Source: Chionoecetes opilio
Taxonomy: Eukaryota; Arthropoda; Malacostraca; Decapoda; Majidae
Length of the DNA stretch: 64,000 nucleotides
Assembly (NCBI GenBank): GCA_016584305.1
Contig: JACEEZ010000114.1
Span: 132,501 to 196,500, forward strand
Reading direction: 5' to 3'
The translations under genes and the position numbers were made by a program. The notes under the pieces are model-generated. The model was not told the origin of the DNA. It saw only the letters and a list, made by a program, of their open reading frames with translations, and ran no database searches. Of this stretch, positions 13,145 through 23,970 are shown piece by piece. Position 1 is the stretch's first letter. Each line of letters starts with the position of its first letter.

Positions 13145-13585
13145 AAGGCTGGTTCACACTGCAATCACGGCAGCGTTCCGTCAGCCGTGCCTTGTATTCA
13201 CACTAGTCGTCACGGTTCCGTCATTTTCGGCAGCTCTTGCTCACCCTCTAAGCAGACATGGTGCCTCAGAGGCTATGCTTGAAGAAATTTGCGTAAATTT
13301 GCTTCTGTTGGATGAAGAAGAGGAGTTGAACTCTAAAAGACACTGTTTTGGATACATAAAGCCTTGAGAGAACGACAATTATCAGCACGGTACAGTCTCA
13401 TTACGTTAAAATATTCTTCCCCAGAAACCGTTACGTGACAGAATGGTGATGTATTGGAGCCGTGACGGCGGCGCACCGATTAGTGTAACACGTCTATTTG
13501 TTTGAATGTAAGAAATTCTAACGGATGTGATGAGACGGTGCCTTGTCACCAATTTCACCATGATGGTATGGTGTGATTCGGCCTT
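13145..13585. mobile_element. Possible MITE with GGCTGGTTCACAC ends
   Basis: The left GGCTGGTTCACACTGCAATC and the right GTGTGATTCGGCC are imperfect inverted ends. Inside, CACGGCAGCGTTCCGTCAGC has an imperfect counterpart, GCCGTGACGGCGGCGCACCG, near 13460. Ends of this kind are common in PIF/Harbinger-like MITEs, but no clean target duplication is visible. Confidence 0.4.
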
Positions 13586-14137
13586 GAGGCGGACGGTGTG
13601 GCCCCGTGATGGGTCTTGGTCTTGGTGTACCATGTGGAAGACTTTTGTCCCGTCTACAGATACCGTTGCAGCCTTTTTACTAGCACTCTTTCATACAGTT
13701 TCCTTATCCGTAAAGGTACAGGGGTGAGGATTGAGGGGTCGAGGTGGTACAAAGGCCTATGCTGTCTCCTATCCCACCTTGCTTACCACTGTAGCGGCGC
13801 TAACACACACACACACACCTGCATTGGCTTAGGCCACACCCCTGTCTGGGACCAGGATTAGAGGGTGACCTGACACTGACCTGACTTGTCCTCGCCAACA
13901 CAACTGCAGCACCAGCCAGGTAATTCAGTCAGCCACAGGACACACATACACACACGCCGCGCACTAGGGTGCCAATAGCGCATAGGGGTATTTTTTCAAA
14001 GTCAATATTTTTTCACGTACTTCTGTGGTATTCTGCCTTGTACTTAGAAACTGTCGCGTGCAAAGTTTCAGGCTAATCGGTTGATATTTAGAGGTGGCGG
14101 ATCGATCTTGAACATTTCCTCTTTTCGCCCTCAGGTC

Positions 14138-16358
14138 ATGACCACGAGAAAGCAAACTGAAGTTTGGCTTCTTGGCCATAGTGTTCCTACTATCACAGGA
14201 GCAAAACTTCCCAGCCGTGGAGACGTTTTACGACGATTTTTCTACGCACACAAGGAAGAGAAGAAGACGGTGCAGCAGAGTGCAGCTGAGGCTGCAAAGG
14301 AGGTCCGCGACTTCTGGACACGAGCTAGGATCCCCACCATCGCAGAAACTAGCGTGAGGAGGAAGATTACTGGACTTTTCGACGAGTTGAAGATCCTGAG
14401 CAAAAGCAAGAATAACTGGAGTCACGCCTGCCGAAAAACAGAAGACCTTCCAAGAAAGTCTCCCAGACCTTTTGGACATCGCCCACTCCGACGCCCTCAC
14501 TCTGATGACCATTCCTGAAAGAAAAGGGAAATTCCTTTTTGCCCAGCAGGAGAAGGGGAGGGGGGGGTTCGATGGCTGGTCTGGACAAGAAGCTGAAAGA
14601 ATCGGTTTGCCGACGTGAAAGCTCTCTCTCACGTAGCCGTCAACAGACGCCAAAAGGAGAAGAGATGGTGGAGCTGGAGTCGTCATCGTCTGAGTCATCA
14701 AGTCCAGCCAACGCTGCCAACACATCGACTTCTTCTTCCGACGCCGGGGTCGCTTCTCCACCAAAGCGATTGAGGACACGGGGCACGAAGTCCGTCCTAT
14801 CCCCTGATCTCGTCAGAGCCCTTGACAGAACTGGGGTCAGTAGCCGCCAAGCCCTCGAATTGTGGCGACTACGGCAAGTAGCTTGGGCCACGATCCACAA
14901 GAGCTTGTGCTGAATCCCGAGTCCATTTGACAGACAAGAGCGAAGTACAGGTCCACTTTGGCGAAGGACATCAAAGAAACTTTCAGTCCTCTTACCCCTC
15001 TTACCGTTCATTGGGACGGGAAGATCCTTCCTCAGGACGATGGCACTCGCGCCGAAAGACTCGCCATCCTCGTCACAGGAGAAGGAGTGGAGAAGCTCCT
15101 AGGAGTCCCGAAACTGCACTCCGGAACTGGTGATGCCGCCGCTACAGCTGTGTTCGAGGCTCTAGAAGACTGGGGGGTCCAGGAACGAGTCGTGGCGATG
15201 TGCTTCGACACAACCCGTGCCAACACTGGAGCCATCAATGGTGCATGCACCATCTTGAACAGAAGATCGGCCGACCCCTCGTTTCACTTGCTTGCCGTCA
15301 TCACGTCCACGAACTTGTCCTTGAAGAAGGCCTTTTCTACGTGTTTGGGGTCATCTTCTGGTCCTGAGATCACCATCTTCTCTCACTTCAAGGACTCCTG
15401 GTCTTACATCAACCAGTCGGCAATAAACCCTCCCACCAACGAAGATCTGCCGGAGACTCTGGTCTCCAAGAGGGACGATCTCATTCAAGGTTTGAAACGT
15501 CTGCTTCAGACAAAGCAGCCCCGTGACGACTATAAGGAACTCGCTGAGCTGAGCATCCTTTTCCTCGGCGCTGCTCTTCCGAAGACCTCGATCCGTAGCC
15601 CTGGAGCGCTTCATCGAGCGCGTTGGATGGCGCGTATCATTTACGCTCTGAAGATGATCTTGTTTCGGGAGCAGCTGACTGGAGTCGTCACACCTCGAGA
15701 AATGTCAGCCCTCCAGCGGTTCTCATCGTTCGCAACCGAGATCTACGTCCTGCGATGGTTCGAATCGACGGTTCCATCCTACGCTCCCGCAACGATCTTG
15801 GATTCGCTAAGGACATCCTTCAGTACCACGACGAAAAGTATTCGGAAAGGCCTGCTTCACCACTCTGAGCCGCCATTTCTGGTACTTGAGCGAAGATCTC
15901 ATTGGCCTGTCACTGTTCGACTCACGTCTCCCTGTCTCGACAAACAAGCAATTGTACACAATGTACAGGCCATTCTCTACGATGAAGGAGCGAGGAACCC
16001 GCCAAGCGAATAAAACCTCCCATCATCACAAGTTCCTGCGTCAACACTGCCCTCCTTCGCCACGAAAAATTCCCTCCGCCTCTTCGGAGCTCTTGATATC
16101 AAGACCGACTTCCTGTCCGCCAACCCTCTGAAGTGGCAGGAAGAGGAATCGTACGTCGAGGCCTGCCGCCGAATCGAGGGACTTCGCGTCGTCAACGACA
16201 CAGCCGAGCGAGGAGTGGCGCTCATCCAGTCCTTCAACCTCCGGCTGACCAAAGACGAGGAACAGCGCCAGTTCCTCCTCCAAGTTGTGGAGGCCCATCG
16301 CCATCAACAGCCCGGGACCTCGAAGGCTTCCCTTCCCCGGGCAAGCCGGCCACAATGA
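14138..16358 (+). pseudogene. Family B transposase (B3), frameshifted
   Basis: The start ATG (MTTRKQTEVWLLG) aligns with the start of families A and C. Order of blocks: N-terminal domain (LPSRGDVLRRFF, then TRARIPTIAE and the basic helix near 14400); Ser-rich acidic linker with PPKRLRTRG (14660-14790); VHWDGKILP (about 15012), with the probable first catalytic Asp; VVAMCFDTTRANTG (about 15195), the probable second Asp; a LACRHHVHE-type block in another frame near 15290; GALHRARWMARIIYALK; VVNDTAERG; TGA at 16356. Shifts occur near 14520, 14910, 15265, 15330, 15790, 15940 and 16000. No superfamily can be assigned by eye. Confidence 0.8.
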
Positions 16359-16462
16359 GTGGGGTGGCTCCCCATGATACCCCCCCACCGAGGGGCTAAT
16401 ACTCACCAAGAGGGGGACCAGCAGCCCTGCTGGGGAAGGGATGTCCGGCTTGTCCGCTTTCA

Positions 16463-16528
16463 TAAGAACATAAGAACATAAGAAAATAAGGAAGCTACAA
16501 GAGGCCGCGAGGCCTACACGTGGTAGTT
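16463..16528 (-). mobile_element. 66-base CR1 3'-tail insertion inside B3
   Basis: The insert matches the 3' tail of the CR1 element at 24873-24940 (CTACAAGAGGCCGCGAGGCC and CACGTGGTAGTT, plus repeated CATAAGAA). It is flanked by CTTTCA at 16457-16462 and again at 16529-16534. B2 has the empty site, CCGCTTTCAAGAG. This is an extremely short LINE insertion with a 6-bp target duplication. Confidence 0.85.
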
Positions 16529-17501
16529 CTTTCAAGAGATGACATCCCCTCCTTAATAGGCCAGGGCATAAGGGTAAATAACAAAGTTGTAATCCGCCAC
16601 CCCTAAATATCAACCGATTGAGGTCAAACTTTGCATACGATGGTTTCTTGAATAGAGGCACCATTATACCAAAGTAGGAAGAAAAATTCAAACTTTTTAT
16701 TTTTATTGGCACCCTACTTCGCACCTCTTATCCCCACGTTGTACAATGACTCGCTGTCAAATAAACTACAAAGCCACGACGCCCTTTTAGGCTTTCTCCA
16801 TCCTTGTGTGTATAGACAGACTCCCCAAGATACTACACCTCCCTCTCACCGCTCACACACCTTCAAATACAACTTTAACACGCTCATTGTTTCACTATTC
16901 CATATCAACAATACTCAGTCCCAGCGAAAATGATATCACCTTTTTCTGCCTCCCTTTATCATCTCCTTCCAACTGTTGTGTCAACTTGTGGCCCGAGTTG
17001 AATGTGGGTTAAGGCGACATCTAATATGCGGGATGTTTGTCTTTTCCATGGGTGCGGGGAGGAGTCTGAGCGGTAATGACCCAAGGTGGGCGCGCGGAGG
17101 GCGTCGCCGAGTGAAGTATCCCAGGTGAAGCGGCAGACCTGAGATATCAGACGTTTTACAGTGGAGAGCAGCAGCGGGGGGTGGATGATGTTTAAAATCT
17201 GATACAGCCATCTTGGCAGCAACAATCGCTATCATGTTGCCCCAGCTCATGTTTTCTCTTAATTAAACTCGAACCTTTTCTTAGTATTATACATTACTGT
17301 TGATAACACGCTTACAAATTTGTGCTCAGTGGACTACTTCTTAACACAGATCCCTCCAGATCCCCTTAGTAATACACCACCGGCTGTTCTGCATTCTCTG
17401 CCCGACCTCTCATTCGCTAATATGGCCGCATTAGACGCAGGGTGAACTTTGCATTCCTTTTGTAAGGGAAAAAACTGCGTCTTATGCGCTAGCAAATACG
17501 G

Positions 17502-17623
<122 letters not shown>

Positions 17624-17815
17624 CAAGGCTACTTAGTGATGTAGCTTGATGAATCAGTTTATGAGAAAATTCAGAATGGAAATGACAATAGGAAAGATGA
17701 TTAACAAATCTATAAATATGACAGTAACATGAGTGGTTATAGATCCTAAACACGTATAAGGTAGTTAAGGCTAGGTGGCAAAGTACAAAATTCACTGCAA
17801 ATAGTTTATTACCAG

Positions 17816-17977
17816 GAAGTGATGCGGCGAAGTATGGAGGACATTGGAGGCACAAAAGAAGAGGATGAAATCCAACAAACTATGAGACTTTTCTTACAAG
17901 ATCTTGGCGAGAGTTCTGCTCCTGAAAACCAAATCCAAACCAATCGATCGATCAGAAAACATCGATCAGATGAGGCA
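17816..17977 (+). other. Candidate upstream exon of the USP37-like gene
   Basis: A good 3' splice site (TTTATTACCAG, ending at 17815) precedes an open frame of 54 codons that ends at a TGA at 17978. The peptide has RRSMEDIGGTKEEDE and EIQQTMRLFLQDLGE, acidic helices that resemble ubiquitin-interacting motifs. USP37 proteins have such motifs shortly before the last conserved catalytic block. No convincing 5' splice site is visible before the stop, so the exon end is uncertain and the call is tentative. Confidence 0.35.
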
Positions 17978-18108
17978 TGATATTTTTCCCGTTGAATATT
18001 TTTTGTTATTTTTATTATTATATTATTACTGCCAGACGAAAGATGAAGTGAGTGGGTGAAGCTTTGTGGATCATGTAATGGGGTTGAGGGATTTGTGTGA
18101 AAAATAGC

Positions 18109-18320
18109 TCAGAAATTAGAGACATTTGTACGTACATCTGTGGCAAGGTAAGGAAAGTAAGGCATGTGTGAGGGTGTCTGGTGGAGGAAGGCAATGCTTT
18201 CCTATGAAGGTTGGTCAGAAATTAGAGACATTTGTACGTACATCTGTGGCAAGGTAAGGAAAGTAAGGCATGTGTGAGGGTGTCTGGTGGAGGAAGGCAA
18301 TGCTTTCCTATGAAGGTTGG
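18109..18320 (+). repeat. Two tandem copies of a 106-bp unit
   Basis: TCAGAAATTAGAGACATTTG begins both units, at 18109 and 18215, and the copies are almost identical through CCTATGAAGGTTGG. Each contains GGCAAGGTAAGG, which reads like a 5' splice site, but I cannot support an exon. Confidence 0.9.
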
Positions 18321-18534
18321 TCAAAGGCAAGGTAACATGGTAACATGTCTCCATGGTTGTTCAACATCTCCATGGATGGAGTGGTGAACCAGGATCATGG
18401 AAAAAGGAACCAGACTGGTTTATGGAGATGAGTAAAGTCATTTTTCCCAAACCCACCATGTTATTGGTGTTCCCTTCTGTTGCTTTACCAGATCTCAGAT
18501 AGGTTAGTTTTTTGTTATTTGTTTTTTTACATCT

Positions 18535-18800
18535 TGGCCTATAGTGCCTGTAGGCAGTGACCTCCAGGGGTGGGATGGTAGGCCCTGGAGGCTTATTTGA
18601 AGGCTGTGATGTATGGCCCTCGCCCGTGGTGGCGCAGGCAGGATTTTTATAGTGAAGCCTGTGATTACAGGCTCATGCAGCCCCCCTGTGTCCTCCGATG
18701 CACTCGCAATCGAAGGTAGAGTTAATGGGCAGGGCATGTGGGTGTTCTTAGGCCACTCGACGGTGCAGAAATATTTGAAGTGGATTTATGGGTCTTACTC
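18535..18800 (+). repeat. Dispersed repeat S, longest copy in the host intron region
   Basis: It starts GCCTATAGTGCCTGTAGGC and contains CAGTGACCTCCAGGGGTGGG, GTGGTGGCGCAGGCAG and TTCTTAGGCCACTCGACGG. The same order occurs at 31197-31530; partial reverse copies lie at 5525-5655 and 33000-33067. Confidence 0.75.
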
Positions 18801-19464
18801 TGGATCAAACTTTATTCGGGAGTGTGTTCTCTTTGTCTTGTTTGTCATCAAGATGCTGCTGCTGCACTGACAACAGTTACTGGTGAGCACAGGTAGGTAG
18901 GGAGGGGTCTGGTGCCTGTGTTGATTGTCATGACTAGACTCTTACTCATCTGTTCTTACCATTCCTCTCATCAAAATGCCCGTGTGTGATCTTCATACTA
19001 CGTATGTCGTATGTCCACGTAGCCTGACAGATACTATCCAATACACATGTCTAGCATCTTCAGGCCGATAATCAGAAGTTCCGGGGATTCACATATCCAC
19101 ATAGTAGAGGTATCAGGAAGTCTTGTTGATGAGATAATTTCTTAACATTGAATTTGCAGTGTTCATTGAAATTGAAGGTAAGTAATTTGAGCAATTAATT
19201 GTTTTGTGCCAATGATTATGCTATTATCATTATTATTATTATCATTATTATGATTGTGGCAAAAAACTTAAGTGCCTCTGGAGAATTCAAGGAACTATAT
19301 ATACAAGTTATTCCCAGAGGGAGGAACATCAGCCTTGGAAAAGAAAATAACCTAGCTATAAAACTATTTACCCCTATTCTAAAATGACAGCAGGTTTTCA
19401 GCTTTAGAAATGTGTGCACATCAAAATAGAAGAATATAGATAGAATCTTGTTTCGTGTTATCAG

Positions 19465-19982
19465 GTTGATGAGGCAAATATCAATAAGCCGCAGACAGAA
19501 GAGGATGAGAAAGATGATGATGAAATCAACAAGCACCGCCATGCATTCCATCTGGTCAGTGTCATAAGTCACTTGGGCTGCACCACAAACACTGGTGAGT
19601 CTCATCCAATCTTACAGTAGTGTAGGGAAAAAAAAATTGTTGTCAGAATACTTTGACTGATTAGCTGATGTGAGTACAGAAGAATCATTACGCTATTCTA
19701 GTCTGAAGAAAAATTTTATCTACTAAAAAAAATATATGTAGACAGATCTCAGGTTATAGATGAACTGGTTAAACAGAATGCAAGGCTCGAATAAGAATAG
19801 CCATATTTTGCACTATGCATTAACTTATTTTTTCAGGCCATTATGTGGCTGATGTCTACAATTGTGAGGAGAAAAGCTGGTTCCACTATGATGATGAAAT
19901 TGTTAACAAAATTCCTGAGAGCAAAGTATTTGCAGAAAAGACGCAAAGGAATGGATATATTTTCTTCTACATCCACAAGTAA
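19465..19982 (+). CDS. USP37-like: USP37-like ubiquitin C-terminal hydrolase, last two exons
   Basis: Exon one is 19465-19594, between TTCGTGTTATCAG and GTGAGT; exon two is 19837-19982, after TTATTTTTTCAG, ending in TAA. The intron splits a glycine codon (phase 1). The joined product reads HAFHLVSVISHLG, then GHYVADVYN with the catalytic histidine, then SWFHYDDE and YIFFYIHK. This is the C-terminal box of peptidase family C19. The wording of the blocks is closest to USP37/USP26/USP29, which remove ubiquitin from cell-cycle and DNA-repair proteins. The upstream part of exon one is acidic (EEDEKDDDE). Remembered vertebrate USP37 continues past the final HK, so this C-terminus is shorter. The Cys box lies outside or upstream. 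This is the only clear host gene in the window; transposons border it on both sides. Confidence 0.85.
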
Positions 19983-20070
19983 GCTTTAAACTTCATTACA
20001 TATGTTGTTATTAATAGCAGGAATATGCTGTTATTCTTGCACCATTCACTTGAGCATTGGCACCAGTACA

Positions 20071-20110
20071 TTCATTCATTCATTCATTGTTCATTCATTC
20101 ATTCATTCAT
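20071..20110 (+). repeat. (CATT)n microsatellite at a LINE 5' junction
   Basis: TTCA repeats run straight into CATAGAAAATGTC. The related LINE copy has TTTCATTCATAGAAAATG at the same place, so the microsatellite may have grown from the element's own TCATTCAT. Confidence 0.85.
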
Positions 20111-22032
20111 AGAAAATGTCAAAATCTTTCTGAATCAAATTCCTCTCGTGACTTCTGGCATCTAGCTAATAACATCTCTAACAATTTTTCTTCTGCATCT
20201 TTCCCTCCTATGCTTCACCCTGATGGCTCCACAGCTGTCTCATCTACTTCTAAAGCTGAACTCTTCGTCAAACCTTTGCTATAAATTCCACTCTGGCTGA
20301 TGAAGGGCTTGTTCCTTCTTCTCCTCCTCCCTCTGACTATATTATGCCTGTCATTAAGATCCTTCGGAATGATGTTTTCTTTGCCCTTTCTGGCCTAGAT
20401 CCTTGGAAGGATTACGGTCCTGACGGAGTCCCTCCTATTGTTCTCAAAAACTGTGCTTCTGTGCTTGCACCTTGCCTGGTCAAACTTTTCTGTCTTTGTC
20501 TATCTACTTCCACCTTTCCTTCTTGCTGGAAGTTTGCTCACATCCAACCTGTTCCTAAGAAGGGTGACCGTTCTAATCCTTCAAACTACCGTCCTATTGC
20601 TTTGACTTCCTGCCTTTCTAAAGTTTTTGAATCTATACTTAATAAGAAGATTCTTAAGCATCTATCTGCTCACAATCTTCTATCTGATCGTCAGTACGGT
20701 TTCCGTAAAGGGCGATCTACTGGCGATCTTCTAGCTTTCCTAACAGAATCTTGGTCATCCTCCTTTAGTGGTTTCGGTGAAACTTTTGCTGTTGCCCTTG
20801 ACATATCAAAAGCTTTTGATAGAGTCTGGCACAAATCTTTAATTTCCAAACTACCATCATTCGGTTTCTATCCTTCTCTCTGTACCTGCATTTTAAGTTT
20901 CCTTTCAAACCGTTCTATTGCAGCTACTGTAGACTAACATTGTTCTTCTCCTAAATCTATCAATAGTGGTGTTCCCCAGGGTTCTGTCCTATCACCCACT
21001 CTCTTTCTATTATTCATTAATGATCTTCTAAGTATAACTCAAAGCCCTATCCACTCCTACGCTGATGATTCTACCCTGCATTTTTCAACGTCGTTTATTA
21101 GACGTCCAACTCAACAGGAACTAAGTGATTCACGGAGAGATGCCACCGATCGCCTAACTTCTGATCTTTCTATAATTTCTGATTGGGGCAAAGCAAACCT
21201 TGGCTTGTTCAATGCCTCAAAAACCCAATTTCTTCACCTATCTACTCGACAAAACCTACCAGATAACTATCCCCTCTTCTTCAATGACACTCAACTGTCT
21301 CCTTCTTCTACAATGAACATTCTAGGACTATCCTTTACTAAAAATCTGAACTGGAAATCTCACATCTCATCTCTTGCTAAAACAACTTCTAAGAAGTTAG
21401 GTGTGCTGTGGCATCTGCGTCCTTTTTTTCTCCCTCCCAATTGCTTGCTCTCTACAGGGGCCTTATCCGCCCATGTATGGAGTATGTCTCACATGTTTGG
21501 GGAGGATCCACTCATACAGCTCTCCTAAACAGGGTTGAGTCAAAAGCTTTTCGTCTCATCAACTCCTCTCCTCTGACTGACTGTCTTCAATCCTTAAATC
21601 ACTGCCGCAATGTTGCTTCTCTTGCTCTCTTCTACTGTTATTTTCATGCTCACTGCTCTTCTGAACTTGCTAACTGCATGCCTCCCCCACTCCCGCGGCC
21701 TCGCTGCACAAGACTTTCTACTCATTCTCATCCCTATTCTGTCCATCTTCCTAATGCAAGAGTTAATCAGTATCTTTACTCTTTCACCCCTTTCACTGGT
21801 AAACTCTGGAACTCTCTTCCTGTTTCTATTTTTCCACTTTCCTATGACTTAAATCTTTTCAAAAGAACGAAAAGATATAAAGACACCTCCCGAACTGAAT
21901 TGGCTCACCCCTCTGTTTTTATTTTATTCTCTTACTGTCTTCTTTATAGGGACTGGCAACTAAGCGGGCTTTGTGTTACCCATTTTTGTTGTGCCCTTGG
22001 CCAGTTCCTTGTGATGTAAAAAAAAAAAAAAA
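20100..22032 (+). mobile_element. Jockey/CR1-type LINE (LINE-c), copy 1, 5' truncated
   Basis: The copy begins in the linker before the RT and runs through the ORF2 stop (22017-22019) into an A-run of about 14 at 22018-22032. It matches the second copy (24612-24872 plus 35300-36585) at high identity where both exist. Confidence 0.85.
20112..22019 (+). pseudogene. LINE-c reverse transcriptase and C-terminus, broken
   Basis: Blocks in order: NSSRDFWHLANNISNNF; LDPWKDYGPDGVPPIVLKN; NPSNYRPIALTSCLSK; YGFRKGRSTGDLLAFLTES; ALDISKAFDRVWH (first RT Asp); SGVPQGSVLSPTLFLLFIND; SYADDSTLHFS (catalytic block). The thumb then follows, with ISDWGKANLGLFNASKTQF and the conserved RPCMEYVSHVWGGS. Breaks: TAA near 20282, a frame change before 20344, TAA near 20936 where the other copy has a glycine codon, and a shift near 21440. 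The family is a jockey/CR1-group LINE; the endonuclease is absent in this copy. Confidence 0.85.
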
Positions 22033-22452
22033 CCTAGCTAAACTACAAGTCACTTTATTCTCAGAAGTTTGAAGTAATTTCCTGTGTGTCCTCGGTTCAA
22101 GGAGAGGTACTCAGTTCATTCAACCTCACAAATGTAGAGTTCACAAACTCAAAGTCACTCACCACCATAATTTTGATTTGAATCATTCATCACATTTTCC
22201 TCACTGCTCTTTGTCTTTTCAATCAGATTAGACCATCTCACAACACTTTCTCCTTCCATTACTTGTGCATGTCACATTTCTTATGAATGATTTCATAAGT
22301 CTTTTGTATGCTACAGTATGAGTATATGTTTGCAACCTTTGTTTACTTTCATGTCCATGCCACACTGATGTCCTCATCTAAAGACAAAAGTGTCTTGTAT
22401 TTAAAAGTAGATGAAGTGTCGTTTTTATTATAATATACAGCCACCGCAATTA
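22033..22452. other. No feature recognised
   Basis: AT-moderate sequence between the LINE-c poly-A and element O. Only short frames and no element ends are visible. Confidence 0.4.
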
Positions 22453-23043
22453 CAGTTGAGACCTTCTCATAAGATTACCGTGTACATGCGGTCTCATGTA
22501 TAGCTGCGTTTCCCGGCCTATACGTTTAGTTATTGTAACTAGCGAAAAACTGGCAACTAGACTAGACCCTCAGGCAGCCCAGGGCAGTTTTCCGCCTTCA
22601 GTGCCTGATTAGCAACCGACGGGAGAGGTGTTACTGGTTTGCGCTCCACCCCCCTTAGTAGCCACGATTACTTCCTGTACGTTACCCCTGGTTATTTTGG
22701 TACCAGGAGGTGCAGGATGGTTGGGTCTGCTCTGTCTAGTGAGGAGAAGGCCATCATTTTTGCCTGGTGGCAGGATAAAGTGACGACAAAAGAAACTTGT
22801 TGTTCTGGGCGGCCCAAAGCAATGGTCATGCGGTCATATGACATGACCTAGGATTACTTCCGTGATCTCGCCCTCAGCATGCCAAAACGCCTTCAGCTGG
22901 TCATCAAGACCAAGGGGAATGCTACTAAATATTAGGGTAAGTGTAAAATAATACACAATTGTTTTTTTTATAACTTTATTACCACTTTATTACGCATTAT
23001 ATGTTTTTGTTGGGAGGGGGGGGGACGGACGTGGTCTCAACTG
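22453..23043 (+). mobile_element. Tc1/mariner-like element O, internally deleted
   Basis: Ends CAGTTGAGACC and GGTCTCAACTG are perfect inverts, bordered by TA on both sides. Inside, a frame at 22639-22851 includes GSALSSEEKAIIFAWWQDKV, like the start of a transposase helix-turn-helix. It then jumps to CCSGRPKAM and ends, so most of the transposase is gone. At 591 bp it is a non-autonomous derivative. Confidence 0.75.
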
Positions 23044-23200
23044 TATTTGCGGTGTGTCAAGCAATAGGCCGAGTACTCGACCAGCGCTCGAGTACCAAGG
23101 TTCAGGGTTGGGAACTCTGTGTAGGCATAAGTGAAACTCGCGTAACAATCACAAATTTATTCCCCACACTGAACACAACTACATATACACTAATTAATGT

Positions 23201-23970
23201 CACTGCAGAACTGCACTCTTAAGTCTCTCGTCGCATGATTCAATTAACACACTTTATGTACGCCAATGTCCCTGCAGATCTGCACTCTTAAGTCTCTCGT
23301 CGCATGATTCAATTAACACACTTGTATGTACGCCAATGTCACTGCAGATCTGCACTCTTAAGTCTCTCGTCGCATGATTCAATTAACACACTTGTATGTA
23401 CGCCAATGTCACTGCAGATCTGCACTCTTAAGTCTCTCGTCGCATGATTCAATTAACACACTTGTATGTACGCCAATGTCACTGCAGATCTGCACTCTTA
23501 AGTCTCTCGTCGCATGATTCAATTAACACACTTGTATGTACGCCAATGTCACTGCAGATCTGCACTCTTAAGTCTCTCGTCGCACGATTCAATTAACACA
23601 CTTGTATGTACGCCAATGTCCCTGCAGATCTGCACTCTTAAGTCTCTCGTCGCATGATTCAATTAACACACTTTTATGTACGCCAATGTCACTGCAGATC
23701 TGCACTCTTAAGTCTCTCGTCGCATGATTCAATTAACACACTTTTATGTACGCCAATGTCACTGCAGATCTGCACTCTTAAGTCTCTCGTCGCATGATTC
23801 AATTAACACACTTGTATGTACGCCAATGTCCCTGCAGATCTGCACTCTTAAGTCTCTCGTCGCAGCGATTCAATTAACACACTTGTATGTACGCCAATGT
23901 CACTGCAGATCTGCACTCTTAAGTCTCTCGTCGCAGCGATTCAATTAACACACTTGTATGTACGCCAATG
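23201..23970 (+). repeat. 70-bp minisatellite, 11 copies
   Basis: Unit: CACTGCAGATCTGCACTCTT, then AAGTCTCTCGTCGCATGATT, CAATTAACACACTTGTATGT and ACGCCAATGT. Copies differ by single bases (CACT/CCCT, CTTG/CTTT) and small indels; the last two share CAGCGATT in place of CATGATT. The first copy is the most divergent. Confidence 0.95.

Larger units (their letters stand above)
13965..16716 (+). mobile_element. DNA transposon B3 (TAGGGTGCC family B), complete length
   Basis: Both ends are present: TAGGGTGCCAATAGCGCATA at 13965 and TTATTGGCACCCTA ending at 16716. This copy is not in a TA tract. If the element is taken as AGGGTG...CACCCT, the flanks share ACT (13963-13965 and 16716-16718), a possible 3-bp target duplication. 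The copy sits inside element M. It carries a transposase frame with several shifts, and a 66-base LINE tail has inserted near its 3' end (16463-16528). Confidence 0.9.
12099..17501. mobile_element. TA-flanked element M, interrupted by B3
   Basis: Left end CCGTATTTGCCGGCGCATAA with GACGCACC following; right end, in reverse, CCGTATTTGCTAGCGCATAA with GACGCAG. Both ends are bordered by TA and by (TA)n tracts. The inverted ends and TA flanks fit a Tc1/mariner-pogo-type element. Without B3 its own sequence is about 2.65 kb. I find no transposase in it: 12160-13140 and 16717-17480 hold only short frames, and a possible second MITE lies at 13.1-13.6 kb. The same CGCATAAGACGCAC phrase occurs twice in tandem at the left end. 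Confidence 0.7.

Noticed and set aside
13963..16720. CACTA-type element, because B3 is preceded by CAC giving CACTAGGG
   Set aside because: The other end lacks TAGTG and other B copies lack the CAC, so the CACTA reading is chance.
18109..18320. Exons ending at GGCAAGGTAAGG
   Set aside because: The two copies are a recent tandem duplication and no acceptor plus open frame could be supported.
23201..23970. CRISPR-like array
   Set aside because: The units are contiguous 70-bp copies without unique spacers, in an animal-type genome.
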